Positions 35,391 to 43,851 of a DNA stretch of 64,000 nt are shown here, in pieces; position 1 is the stretch's first letter; each line of letters starts with the position of its first letter. Below the pieces are notes generated by a model, which was not told the origin of the DNA, made no database searches, and worked only from the letters and a program-made list of their open reading frames with translations. The translations under genes were made by a program, and so were the position numbers. Source of the DNA: Salinarimonas rosea DSM 21201 (GTDB lineage: Bacteria > Pseudomonadota > Alphaproteobacteria > Rhizobiales > Beijerinckiaceae); the NCBI RefSeq assembly GCF_000429045.1, contig NZ_AUBC01000016.1:62001-126000 (forward strand), read 5' to 3'.

Positions 35391-36629
35391 TCACCCCGAG
35401 ATCCGCCGCTCCCAATCCGCGACGAGGCGCGTCATCCAGGAGGGATGCGGCTCGGGCAGGACGCGCACGAACTCTTCCGGAGCCGGCATCGCCGGATGCG
35501 CGTCGCTCTGGTCGAAGGCCGCGCGCTCGTCCGGCGAGAGGCGGGAGAGGTCGAGCACGGTGAAGGCGCCGAGGTTGGCGGGGTCCTGGCCGCGGGCCTG
35601 CGCCTCCGGCGACATCAGGAAGTTCGCCACCACCATCGCGCCCTCCTTGTGCGCCGCGTTGTAGGGGATCGCCACGAAGGACGTGTTGCCGATCGTGCCG
35701 TCCTCGAGGAAGAATACCCGAATCGTCTCCGGCAGCCGCCCCTGGATCGCGCCCGCGGCGGCTTCCGCGGGGTTGAAGGTGATGGCCATGTCGATCTCGC
35801 CGTCGGCGAGGAGCTGGTTCTGGGCGGGGCCGCTCTCGGGGAACTCCGCGCCGGCACGCCAGAGGTTCGGCCGGAGCGCGTCGTACCAGTCCCAGAGCGG
35901 CGCCACCGTCTGCGCGTAGGTCTCGTCCGTCGCGGGCTCCTGCAGCGCGGCGCGATCGTCGACGAGCTCGACGAGCGCCTGCTTGAGGAAGGTCGTGCCC
36001 ATGAAGTCGCGTGCCGTGGGGTGCGTCAGGCGGCCGGGGTTCGCCTCGGCCCACGTGCGCATCTCGGGGATCGAGCCCGGCAGCGCGGCGGCGTCGACCG
36101 CCTCGACATCGTAGAGGTACGCCACCTGGGCGATGCGCCAGGGCGCGGCGAGGCCCTCCACCGGCACGGTGAAATCGACCACGTTGGAGGGCTTCTCCTG
36201 CGTGTCGACCAGCGCGAAGTTCGGCAGCGCCTCGACGAAGGGGCCGTGGAGGAGGCTCTCTTCCTTCATGGCGAGGAAGTTCGGCCCGTTGATCCAGATC
36301 AGGTCGACCGCCCCGCCTTCGTCGCGCCCCGCCGCCTTCTCGGCGAGCACCCGCGACACCGCCTCGGCGGTGTCGGAGAGCTTGACGTGGACGACCGAGA
36401 CGCCGTGGCGTTCGCGGACCTCCTCGCCGACCCAGGCGATGAAGTCGTTCGTCGCGGGATCGCCACCCCAGGCGTTCCAGTAGACCGTCTGGCCCTCGGC
36501 CGCCGCGAGGATGTCGGCGAAGTCGCGCGTCTCGGGCTCGCCCTGCGCCTGCGCCGGCAGGGTCGTCGCAGCGAGGAGCAGGAGGGCGGCGAGGCCGGTC
36601 GCGCGGGCGGACGAAGGCTCGTGGCGCAT
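35391..36629 (-). CDS. ABC importer substrate-binding protein, YnjB-like
   Basis: A 412-residue periplasmic protein. A signal peptide covers about residues 1-28 and cleaves after LPAQAQ. The mature start TVYWNAWGGDPATNDFIAWVG is characteristic of YnjB-type proteins; GAVDLIWINGPNFLAM, APWRIAQVAYLYD and NTSFVAIPYNAAHKEGA follow. It is first in the minus-strand run ynjB-like, permease, ATPase, uraH, puuE-uraD. The E. coli YnjB ligand is not established; the ureide genes downstream make a purine derivative a candidate (inference). Confidence 0.85.
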   Translation of the reverse strand: MRHEPSSARATGLAALLLLAATTLPAQAQGEPETRDFADILAAAEGQTVYWNAWGGDPATNDFIAWVGEEVRERHGVSVVHVKLSDTAEAVSRVLAEKAAGRDEGGAVDLIWINGPNFLAMKEESLLHGPFVEALPNFALVDTQEKPSNVVDFTVPVEGLAAPWRIAQVAYLYDVEAVDAAALPGSIPEMRTWAEANPGRLTHPTARDFMGTTFLKQALVELVDDRAALQEPATDETYAQTVAPLWDWYDALRPNLWRAGAEFPESGPAQNQLLADGEIDMAITFNPAEAAAGAIQGRLPETIRVFFLEDGTIGNTSFVAIPYNAAHKEGAMVVANFLMSPEAQARGQDPANLGAFTVLDLSRLSPDERAAFDQSDAHPAMPAPEEFVRVLPEPHPSWMTRLVADWERRISG

Positions 36630-36739
36630 CGTGGAGGTGTCCTCGGTCTCGTGGCGTTCTGAGCGTATACGAAGCGCAGGCGCCGTTCGTTACAAGAGGC
36701 GAGCCGCTTTTCCCGGCGGGAGATCACGAGAACGTGGCT

Positions 36740-37717
36740 CTAGGCCGGAAGGCGCCCGCTCGTCGCCAGGGCGATCAGCGCGCTCATCCAGGGGCCTCGG
36801 ATGGCGTCGCTCTCCAGGAAGAGGCAATGCTGCGCCTCGCGGTAGGCGAGAACACGGCAGGTGGGGATGCTCGCGGCCACCGTCTCGTGCAGGCGCGAAT
36901 CGGTGAAGGCGTCGCGCCCGGCCGAGCCGATCAGCACCGGCACGCCGATCCGCGCCAGCCGCTGCGGCTCCACGACGAGCCGCGCGGAGCGAATGAAGCT
37001 GCGCCCGAAGCCCCAGGTCGGACCGCCGACGCGGAGCGCCGGGGCGACCTCCGCCCAACGCGTGAGGATCGCCGCCCGCTCCGGATCGGAGGAGAGGAGC
37101 GGCCTCAGGCGCTCGCGCCGCTTCGCCTGGCGCTCCCACGGCCCCGCGCCGAGCGCCCAGGCCTCGCCGAAGCCGAGCGCGACGACGAGCTCGACCACGA
37201 GCCGCGTCGGGCCGGGAGGCAGCGGGCTGTCGACGCCCACCGCATAGGCCGGCGCAGAGAGCGCGGCCGCGTCCGCGAGGCCCGGCACCTCCTCCAGGAA
37301 GCGCGTGGCGAGATGCCCGCCCATGGAATGCCCCACGAGCGTCAGCGGACCCGGCGTCTCGGCGGGCAGGACGATCGTCTCGAGAAAGCGCCTGAGAGCC
37401 CCCACGTGCGCCTCGAAGCCCCAGGCATGCGCCTTCTCCGGGTGGGTGAGGTAGCGCCCCGAGCCGCCCTGCCCCGGCCAGTCCATGGCGAACACGGCGA
37501 TGCCCGCCGCCAGGAGATCGCGGATCGTCTCGAAGTAGGCCTCGACGTACTCGGTGAAGCCGGGCAGCAGCACGACGGTCGCGCGCGCCTGCTCTGGCGC
37601 CACCGCGGCCCAGCGGATCGCCATGCCGTCGGGGGCGTCGAATGCGTCGAAGGCGATGTCCGCCGGCGCCGTGAAGCGCGCCGCGAGATCGCGGGGGACG
37701 ACGACGTCGTCGGCCAT
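36740..37717 (-). CDS. Alpha/beta hydrolase, monoacylglycerol lipase / lysophospholipase type
   Basis: A 325-residue serine hydrolase of the S33/PldB group. VLLPGFTEYVEAYFETI near 49-65 supplies the oxyanion region, FAMDWPGQGGSG near 77-88 follows, and GHSMGG near 129-134 holds the nucleophile. An acidic residue lies in GSAGRDAFTDS and the histidine in EAQHCLFLESD. No signal peptide is seen. It probably cleaves a lipid ester; the substrate is not determined. Two in-frame ATGs, 37717 and 37735, lie in an 18-base tandem duplication and each has a purine-rich site ahead; I list the shorter form. Confidence 0.78.
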   Translation of the reverse strand: MADDVVVPRDLAARFTAPADIAFDAFDAPDGMAIRWAAVAPEQARATVVLLPGFTEYVEAYFETIRDLLAAGIAVFAMDWPGQGGSGRYLTHPEKAHAWGFEAHVGALRRFLETIVLPAETPGPLTLVGHSMGGHLATRFLEEVPGLADAAALSAPAYAVGVDSPLPPGPTRLVVELVVALGFGEAWALGAGPWERQAKRRERLRPLLSSDPERAAILTRWAEVAPALRVGGPTWGFGRSFIRSARLVVEPQRLARIGVPVLIGSAGRDAFTDSRLHETVAASIPTCRVLAYREAQHCLFLESDAIRGPWMSALIALATSGRLPA

Positions 37718-37755
37718 GCCCCGGGCCCTCGTCATGCCCCGGGCCCCTTCACGCC

Positions 37756-38499
37756 TCAGGCCCCCGGCTCGCCCGCCAGGAAGGCGGCGAGGTCGTCGGT
37801 GATGTAGTCGATGTGCGGCTCCTCCACCGCCTCCTGCTCGAAGGCATCGCGGAACGGGTCCCTCGTGCGCGGGACGACGAGCGTCGTCGTCATGCCGAGG
37901 TCGTGCGGCGCGCGCAGGTTCTTGGCGATGTCCTCGAACATCGCGGCCTTGGCCGGATCGACGGCATAGCGCTCGAGGAAGATCTCGTAGGCCTCGCGGT
38001 TGGGCTTGGGCGTGAAGTTGGCGTCCGCGAGGTCGAACACGTCCTCGAAATGGTCGAGGATGCCGATCTTCGCCGCCACCGCCTCGGCGTGCTTGCGCGA
38101 GCCGTTGGTGAGGATCAGCCGGCGGCCGGGCAAGCGCTCGATCGCCGCGCCGAGCGCCGAGTTCAGCTCGATGTGGCGATGGTCGATATCGTGCACGAAG
38201 TCCATGAAGGCGTGCGGATCGATGTCGTGCTCGGTCATCAGCGCACGCAGCGTCGTGCCGTACTTGTGATAGTAGTGCTTCTGCAGGGCGCGCGCCGAAA
38301 TCCCGTCGATGCCGAAGAAGTCGGCGACGAAGAGCGTGATGCGGTCGTCGATCTGCGGCCAGACCCTCGCCTCGTGGGAGTAGAGCGTGTTGTCGAGGTC
38401 GAAGATCCACGTCTCGACGTGGCCGAATCCCCGCGCGTCCGGGGCGACGAAGTGGCGGCGATCGGCCCGCGCGGCGGATGGGGAAGGTATGTGTCTCAT
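37756..38499 (-). CDS. HAD-superfamily pyrimidine 5'-nucleotidase
   Basis: A 247-residue HAD phosphatase. Motif I is IFDLDNTLYSHE near 32-43, motif II LILTNGSRKHA near 126, motif III FTPKPNREAY near 160 and motif IV MFEDIAKNLRAPHDLGM near 189. The combination and the inserted helical cap match the SDT1/Phm8-like pyrimidine nucleotidases that dephosphorylate UMP or CMP. Such a gene close to argB is usual in Hyphomicrobiales. Upstream lies palindromic repeat copy 3. Confidence 0.88.
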   Translation of the reverse strand: MRHIPSPSAARADRRHFVAPDARGFGHVETWIFDLDNTLYSHEARVWPQIDDRITLFVADFFGIDGISARALQKHYYHKYGTTLRALMTEHDIDPHAFMDFVHDIDHRHIELNSALGAAIERLPGRRLILTNGSRKHAEAVAAKIGILDHFEDVFDLADANFTPKPNREAYEIFLERYAVDPAKAAMFEDIAKNLRAPHDLGMTTTLVVPRTRDPFRDAFEQEAVEEPHIDYITDDLAAFLAGEPGA

Positions 38500-38585
38500 G
38501 TCCCGACGAAAAAGGGGCCGGTGCGGCCCCTTCTCAATGTAGCGCGGATGGCCCGGGATTGCGAGGGCGCGGTTCGGGGCCGTCA

Positions 38586-38709
38586 CCTCCCGCCGGGGAG
38601 GACGACGGCCGAAGGCCGGAGGGTGGGGAGGGCGGCGAACCGGCCCAGCCGATGATCTCACGGCCCCACCGCCCGCGCTGACGCGCGGACTCCTCCCCTC
38701 CGGGGAGGT
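38586..38709 (+). repeat. Dispersed palindromic intergenic repeat, copy 3
   Basis: Opening hairpin CCTCCCGCCGGGGAGG, then GGCCGAAGGCCGGAGGG with TGGGGAGGGCGGCG, a variable centre, CGGCCCCACCGCCCGCGC, and closing hairpin CTCCTCCCCTCCGGGGAGG. The order matches copy 2b and is the reverse of copy 1. It lies 12 bases past the argB stop, so its closing hairpin is the first stem the argB transcript would form. Confidence 0.7.
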
Positions 38710-38721
38710 GACGCGAGCACC

Positions 38722-39630
38722 TCACGTCCGGCGGATCAGCGTGCCCGCGCCGTGGTCGGTGAACAGCTCGAGCAGCACCGCGTGCGGCACCTTGCCGTCG
38801 AGGATGACCACCGCCTCGACACCCTGCTCGATGGCGTAGATGCAGGTCTCGACCTTGGGGATCATCCCCGCGGTAATCGTGCCGTCGGCGATGAGGCGCC
38901 GGCAGTCGTCGACGGTCATCTCCGGGATGAGCTGCTTGTTCTTGTCGAGCACGCCCGGCACGTCGGTGAGGAGCAGCAGGCGCTTGGCGTGCATCGCGCC
39001 GGCGATGGCGCCCGCGAACGTGTCGGCGTTGACGTTGTAGGTGTGACCCTCGTCGCCGACGGCGACCGGCGCGAGGACCGGGATAAGCTCGGCCTTGAGC
39101 ACGGCGTCGAGGATCTGGCGGTTGACGTGGTCGGGCTCGCCGACGAAGCCGAGGTCGACCACCTTCTCGATGTTCGAATCCGCGTCGACGATGGTGCGCG
39201 TCACCTTGCGGGCGTGCACCATGTTGCCGTCCTTGCCGCACAGGCCGATCGCCTTGCCGCCCTCGGCCGCGATCCAGCCGACGATCTGCTTGTTGATCGA
39301 GCCCGCGAGCACCATCTCGACGATCTCGACGGTGGCCTTGTCGGTGACCCGCAGACCCGCCTGGAACTCGCTCTCGATGCCGAGCCGCTTCAGCATCGCG
39401 CCGATCTGCGGCCCGCCGCCGTGCACGACGATGGGCTTCAAGCCCGACTGCTCGAGCAGCACGATGTCCTCGGCGAAGTCCTCCGCCGCCGCCTGGTCGC
39501 CCATGGCGTGACCGCCGTACTTGATGACCACGACCTCCTCGTCGTAGCGCTGCATGTGCGGCAGCGCCTGGACGAGGATCTCGGCGCGCTCGAGGGCGGA
39601 GGGGGTGGTGTCGGGAGTCTTCTCGGTCAT
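38722..39630 (-). CDS. argB: Acetylglutamate kinase
   Basis: A 302-residue amino-acid kinase that phosphorylates N-acetyl-L-glutamate, the second step of arginine synthesis. [11 protein letters not shown] near 36-46 is the phosphate-binding lysine loop, [14 protein letters not shown] near 67-80 binds the substrate, and [19 protein letters not shown] near 197-215 is the acetylglutamate-binding region. The N-terminal helical extension before the lysine motif is typical of arginine-inhibited hexameric forms. It is downstream of engB and the DUF423 gene, in the usual order for the group. Confidence 0.96.
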   Translation of the reverse strand: MTEKTPDTTPSALERAEILVQALPHMQRYDEEVVVIKYGGHAMGDQAAAEDFAEDIVLLEQSGLKPIVVHGGGPQIGAMLKRLGIESEFQAGLRVTDKATVEIVEMVLAGSINKQIVGWIAAEGGKAIGLCGKDGNMVHARKVTRTIVDADSNIEKVVDLGFVGEPDHVNRQILDAVLKAELIPVLAPVAVGDEGHTYNVNADTFAGAIAGAMHAKRLLLLTDVPGVLDKNKQLIPEMTVDDCRRLIADGTITAGMIPKVETCIYAIEQGVEAVVILDGKVPHAVLLELFTDHGAGTLIRRT

Positions 39631-39731
39631 TTCGGCGGTCGTCCGGCGGTTCGAGCTTCAGGCGCTGGTGCGGCTTCTAATGGGAAACGGGGTCGGACGG
39701 TAGCCGGATCGTCGGACGTTTTCGCGACGGC

Positions 39732-40100
39732 TCACCGCCGCACGAACGCCGCCACGCCCAGCGCCAGCCATCCCGCCATCAGCAGCACGCCGCCCGTCGG
39801 CGCGGCGTTGGCGAAGAGCGCGCGCCCCTCGAAGGCGCGCAGCGCGAGGTCGCCCGAGAACAGTGCGAGGCCCAAGACGAGCAGCCAGCCCGCGACGAGC
39901 CCCGCCTTGCGACCCACGTGGGCGCCCAGGATCAGCGCCGCGATCCCCACCAGCGCCGCGGCGTGGAACAGCAGGAACGAGGCGGAGACCTCGAGCGTGC
40001 CGGACCCGGCCAGGTGCGTCGCCATCGCCGAGAAGGCGACGCCCAGCAGCCCGGCCAGCGCGCCAGACGCGAGAAGCAGCCGCTCCGCCATGGCGCTCAC
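39732..40100 (-). CDS. DUF423 membrane protein
   Basis: A 122-residue protein of four membrane segments. AERLLLASGALAGLLGVAFSAMATH at the start (gain of GAFGAH-like motif), FLLFHAAALV near 43, GWLLVLGLALFSGDLALRAF near 71-90 and APTGGVLLMAGWLAL near 99 are typical of DUF423. Function unknown. Its start overlaps the engB stop by 4 bases, so the two are translated from one message. Confidence 0.82.
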   Translation of the reverse strand: MSAMAERLLLASGALAGLLGVAFSAMATHLAGSGTLEVSASFLLFHAAALVGIAALILGAHVGRKAGLVAGWLLVLGLALFSGDLALRAFEGRALFANAAPTGGVLLMAGWLALGVAAFVRR

Positions 40101-40810
40101 CCGCCCTGCCCTGCCGGCAGTGCCACGCCGCGCTCGGCGAGGAGCTGCGCGATCGCGGCGCGTAGCTCCGAGATCCCCTCGGCCGAGCGGCTCGAGGTGA
40201 CGAGCACCCGCGGATGCGCCGCCGGGCGCCGGGCGATCAGCTCGCCCGTGCGGGCGATCACGGCGTCGAGCTCGGCCTTCTTCGGCGCGTCCGCCTTGGT
40301 GAGCACGATCTGGTAGGACACCGCCGCCTTGTCGAGCATGTCCATGATCTCGGAATCGTTGGGCTTGATGCCGTGGCGTGCGTCGATCAGGAGCAGGATC
40401 CGGGCGAGGTTGGCGCGCCCGCGCAGGTAGTCGCGCACGAGCTGCGTCCAGGCCGCGACCTTCTGCTTGGAGACCGCCGCGTAGCCGTATCCGGGCATGT
40501 CGACGAGCGTGAACAGCCCGCCGACGTCGAAGAAGATGAGCTGCTGGGTGCGCCCGGGCGTGTGCGAGGTGCGCGCCAGCGCATTGCGCCCGGTGAGCGC
40601 GTTGACGAGGCTCGACTTGCCCACGTTCGAGCGCCCGGCGAAGGCGATCTCGAGCCCCTGCATGGGAGGCAGGGACTCGGACTTGTCGGCGGCGGTGCGG
40701 AACGCAGCCTCGCGCGCGAAGACCTTGCGGCCGGTCTCGCCGTAATCCGGCTCGGAGGGGGCCTCTGGCGCACCACTCCGGGGCGCTCCGCTGTCGCTCG
40801 TGTCGATCAT
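40097..40810 (-). CDS. engB: Ribosome biogenesis GTP-binding protein EngB (YsxC/YihA)
   Basis: A 237-residue GTPase that takes part in large-subunit assembly. The G1 loop is GRSNVGKSS (59-67), G2 lies around RTSHTPGRTQ, G3 is VDMPGYGYA near 103-111, G4 is TKAD (171-174) and G5 VTSSRSAEG near 204-212. The N-terminal extension of about 50 residues is acidic and not conserved. It heads a minus-strand group ending in argB. The usual upstream partner in the order, yidC, is not present here; an AsnC regulator lies there instead. Confidence 0.95.
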   Translation of the reverse strand: MIDTSDSGAPRSGAPEAPSEPDYGETGRKVFAREAAFRTAADKSESLPPMQGLEIAFAGRSNVGKSSLVNALTGRNALARTSHTPGRTQQLIFFDVGGLFTLVDMPGYGYAAVSKQKVAAWTQLVRDYLRGRANLARILLLIDARHGIKPNDSEIMDMLDKAAVSYQIVLTKADAPKKAELDAVIARTGELIARRPAAHPRVLVTSSRSAEGISELRAAIAQLLAERGVALPAGQGG

Positions 40811-40890
40811 GCGCTCCTGATGCGAGAATTCCGGCTTGCGCGCAAGGTCCCGCGCGAGATCCGGCACGCGCCTTCCGCCCGGGCGGACGG

Positions 40891-41406
40891 TCACCACGCG
40901 GCCGGCACCTCGCCGCCCTCGTCCTCCGCCATGGCCGCGAGGTCGGGCCCCGGCTCGTCCTTCACCGTGCGGGTGACGATGTAGGTGAAGTACCGGTCGA
41001 TACCGATCTGGCGCTCCAGCAGGCCGTCGACGAGGCGCTGGTAGGCGTCGATGTCGCGGGTGACGACCTTGAGCACGTAGTCGACCCCGCCGCCGACGGA
41101 CCAGCACGCCACGATCTCCGGCGTCGTCCTCACAGCCCGCTCGAAGCGCTCGAAATCCGCCTGCCGGTGCGCGCCGAGCGTCACCTCCATCATCACGGTG
41201 GCCGCGGAGAGCCCGAGGCCCTTCAGGGACACCCGGGCATGGTAGCCGGTGACGATGCCCGCCTTCTCCAGGCGGTCGAGCCTGTTCCAGCACGGCGTCG
41301 GCGACAGGCCGACGGCCTCGGCCAGCGCGAGCTTGGTGATCCGCCCGTTGCGCTGCACCGCGGCGAGGATGCGCAGATCGATGGCGTCGAGCTTCGGAGG
41401 CCTCAT
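40891..41406 (-). CDS. asnC: Lrp/AsnC-family regulator of the ectoine cluster
   Basis: A 171-residue regulator. The helix-turn-helix lies at about 5-60, with DLRILAAVQRNGRITKLALAE followed by GLSPTPCWNRLDRLEKAGIV. The ligand-binding RAM domain is at about 70-150, including ACWSVGGGVDYVLKVV. The C-terminus carries an acidic extension. It is divergent from the MocR gene over a 64-base spacer. Known ectoine-utilisation clusters pair an AsnC-type protein with EnuR, so the role is well supported by context. Confidence 0.85.
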   Translation of the reverse strand: MRPPKLDAIDLRILAAVQRNGRITKLALAEAVGLSPTPCWNRLDRLEKAGIVTGYHARVSLKGLGLSAATVMMEVTLGAHRQADFERFERAVRTTPEIVACWSVGGGVDYVLKVVTRDIDAYQRLVDGLLERQIGIDRYFTYIVTRTVKDEPGPDLAAMAEDEGGEVPAAW

Positions 41407-41470
41407 CGTGTCGCCCGTTCCCGCGTGAAAGTCCTTGCCGATTGCACTGACTTAAACGACAAGTGAACTC

Positions 41471-42856
41471 ATGACAATCTGGCACCCCGACCCGTCCACG
41501 CTGAAGCGTCCCGTCTACGCCTCGCTCGCCGACCAGATCGCCCGCGCGATCGCGGACGGCGCGCTCGCCGAGGGTACCCAGCTGCCCGTGCAGCGCAGGC
41601 TCGCCGACGACCTCGGCATCGCCGTGCAGACCGTGAGCCGCGCCTACGAGGATCTCGCCCGCCGCGGCCTCGTGGCCGGCGAGACCGGGCGCGGCACCTT
41701 CGTGCGCAGCCTGCGTCGGGAGCCGGAGCCACCCTACCTGCCCGAGCGGCTGAACGAGCTCATCGACCTCTCGATCCTGAAGCCGATCTGCGAGCCGATC
41801 CACCTCGAGCGCATGAAGGCGGCGCTCGCCCGCCTGTCGGAGGACGTGCCGGCGAGCGCGATCCTGTCGTTTCGCCCCAACGTCGTCTTCCCCCGTCACC
41901 GTGCGCTCGCCGCCGACTGGCTGCGCGGCTGCGGGCTCGACGTCTCGCCGCTCAACGTGACCGTGACGAACGGCGCCACCCCGGCGCAGACGATCGCGCT
42001 GATGAGCACGGCCCCGCCCGGCTCCGCCGTCGGCACCGAGGCGATCGGGCACCACACGCTCACCCCGCTCGCCGGCTATCTCGGCATCAGGCTCGTGGGA
42101 ATCGACGTGGACGGCGAGGGCATGGTCCCCGAGGCGCTCGACCGGGCCTGCGCCGAGCACGACCTGCGCGCGGTCTTCGTGCAGCCGACGGTGATCAATC
42201 CCTGCGCGACCCTGATGAGCGAGGCCCGGCGCGCCGCCCTCGTCGAGGTCGCGCGCCGCCGCGACCTCGCGCTCATCGAGAACGACCCGCTCGGGCCGAT
42301 CGTCGAGGGCCGCCCGCCGCCGCTCGCCCGCCTCGCGCCCGAGCGCACACTCTACGTCACGAGCTTCAGCAAGATCGTGATGCCCGGCCTGCGCATCGGC
42401 TATCTCGCCGTCCCCGACCGCTTCGTGGCCGCCGCCGCCAACCGGCACCTCGTCACCATGTGGATGGCGACGCCGCTGATGGCGGAGATCGCCTCGACCT
42501 GGGTCGCGGACGGCACCGCGATGGAGCTGGTGCGCTGGCAGCGCCGGGCGATCCACGCCCGCCACAGGATCGTCGCCGAGGCGCTCGCCGGCATCGCCTA
42601 CCGCGCCCATCCCGAGAGCCTGCACGTCTGGGTGCCCCTGCCGGAGGCGCACGGCGAGAGCGCCTTCGTCAGCCAGGCGCGGGCGCAGGGCGTCGCCATC
42701 GCGCCCGGCCAGAGCTTCCGCATCGGCGACGCACCGCTGCCGCCCTCCGTCCGGATCTCGCTGGGCTCGACGGACGCGACGCAGCTGCGCACGGGCCTCG
42801 CCCAGGTGGCCCACCTGATCCACGCCGCGCCGGAGCCGGCGCTGCTCGCGATCTGA
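41471..42856 (+). CDS. enuR: MocR-type (GntR/aminotransferase) regulator EnuR
   Basis: A 461-residue regulator with an N-terminal GntR winged helix (about 12-80: PVYASLADQIARAIADGAL, VQTVSRAYEDLARRGLV, GRGTFVRS) joined to an aminotransferase-fold domain. The PLP lysine is Lys301 in TSFSKIVMPGLRIGY, and SFRPNVVFPRHRAL and IENDPLGPI belong to the same fold. Known EnuR proteins bind PLP and sense ectoine-derived 2,4-diaminobutyrate species; the lysine position agrees with the known EnuR lysine near 302. It is directly upstream of ehuA on the same strand and probably represses the uptake genes. Confidence 0.9.
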   Translation: MTIWHPDPSTLKRPVYASLADQIARAIADGALAEGTQLPVQRRLADDLGIAVQTVSRAYEDLARRGLVAGETGRGTFVRSLRREPEPPYLPERLNELIDLSILKPICEPIHLERMKAALARLSEDVPASAILSFRPNVVFPRHRALAADWLRGCGLDVSPLNVTVTNGATPAQTIALMSTAPPGSAVGTEAIGHHTLTPLAGYLGIRLVGIDVDGEGMVPEALDRACAEHDLRAVFVQPTVINPCATLMSEARRAALVEVARRRDLALIENDPLGPIVEGRPPPLARLAPERTLYVTSFSKIVMPGLRIGYLAVPDRFVAAAANRHLVTMWMATPLMAEIASTWVADGTAMELVRWQRRAIHARHRIVAEALAGIAYRAHPESLHVWVPLPEAHGESAFVSQARAQGVAIAPGQSFRIGDAPLPPSVRISLGSTDATQLRTGLAQVAHLIHAAPEPALLAI

Positions 42857-42861
42857 GCGGC

Positions 42862-42884
42862 GCGCCTGCAAGGAGCGCAGGCGC
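42862..42884 (+). terminator. Hairpin after enuR
   Basis: GCGCCTGC (42862-42869) is the exact reverse complement of GCAGGCGC (42877-42884) around a 7-base loop, five bases after the enuR stop. The AT-rich sequence ATCTAAATTG follows, but there is no long T-run. It would separate the enuR transcript from the uptake and catabolism genes. Confidence 0.5.
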
Positions 42885-42890
42885 ATCTAA

Positions 42891-42922
42891 ATTGTCATGG
42901 TTTTATTTTGTACATTGACATG
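42891..42922 (+). promoter_or_regulatory. Candidate EnuR operator upstream of ehuA
   Basis: ATTGTCATG (42891-42899) and ATTGACATG (42914-42922) form a direct repeat differing at one base, 23 bases apart start to start, in an unusually AT-rich stretch. GTCATG and CATGAC in the same place also form an inverted repeat. Direct repeats about two helical turns apart are usual for MocR regulators. I could not settle on -35 and -10 boxes. Confidence 0.45.
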
Positions 42923-42977
42923 ACTTTGCCCGAGCGTCACCGTCGGGCGTCTCATCGCAGGACAGCGAGGCGCCCCC

Positions 42978-43778
42978 GTGACCCAGCCGACCGCGACAGC
43001 CCCGATCATCGAGGTCGACCGCGTCTCGAAGAGCTTCGGCGAGTTCCAGGTTCTGGACGAGCTCGCCTTCACCGTCGCGCCCGCCGAGAAGCTCGCGCTG
43101 ATCGGCCCGTCGGGCTCGGGGAAGACGACGATCCTGCGCATCCTGATGACGCTCGAGACCATCGACGGCGGCCACATCCGCATCGACGGCGAGGAGCTCT
43201 TCCACATGCGCAAGGGGGACCGGCTCGTCCCCGCCGACGAGGCGCATCTGCACGAGATGCGCGCCAAGGTCGGCATGGTCTTCCAGCTGTTCAACCTGTT
43301 TCCGCACATGTGCGTGCTCGACAACGTGACGCTCGCGCCGATCCTGACCAAGGGCGTCGCCAAGGACGCCGCCAAGCGGCGGGCGATGGAGCTGCTCGAC
43401 ATGGTCGGCCTCGCCGACAAGGCGAAGGCGATGCCCTCGCAGCTCTCCGGCGGGCAGAAGCAGCGCGTCGCCATCGCCCGCGCGCTCGCCCTCGAGCCGA
43501 GGATCATGCTGTTCGACGAGGTCACCTCCGCGCTCGATCCCGAGCTCGTCGAGGAGGTGCTCACGGTGATGCATCGGCTCGCGCGCGAGACCGACATGAC
43601 CATGCTCCTCGTCACCCACGAGATGGGCTTCGCCCACGACTTCGCCGACCGCGTGATGTTCTTCGACCGCGGGCGGATCGTCGAGCAGGGCCCGCCGGAC
43701 GAGATCTTCACGAACCCGCGCGAGGAGCGCACGCAGGGCTTCCTGCGCAAGATCATCGCGGCCGGACACCGCGTGTGA
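42978..43778 (+). CDS. ehuA: Ectoine ABC importer ATP-binding protein
   Basis: A 266-residue ATPase of the polar amino acid type. Walker A is GPSGSGKTT (43-51), then GMVFQLFNLFPHMCVLDN, the signature LSGGQKQRV near 155, Walker B IMLFDEVTSALDPEL and the switch VTHEMGFAHDFADR. The insertion around EELFHMRKGDRLVPADEAHLH is characteristic of EhuA. It is the first of four importer genes, preceded by a candidate EnuR site. Confidence 0.92.
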   Translation: MTQPTATAPIIEVDRVSKSFGEFQVLDELAFTVAPAEKLALIGPSGSGKTTILRILMTLETIDGGHIRIDGEELFHMRKGDRLVPADEAHLHEMRAKVGMVFQLFNLFPHMCVLDNVTLAPILTKGVAKDAAKRRAMELLDMVGLADKAKAMPSQLSGGQKQRVAIARALALEPRIMLFDEVTSALDPELVEEVLTVMHRLARETDMTMLLVTHEMGFAHDFADRVMFFDRGRIVEQGPPDEIFTNPREERTQGFLRKIIAAGHRV

Positions 43779-43851
43779 CCCCCGGCCCCCTCCGGCGGGC
43801 CGGGTGCGACGACGACCAGAGAGACGCCGACCAAGAAGGGGAACCAGAACC

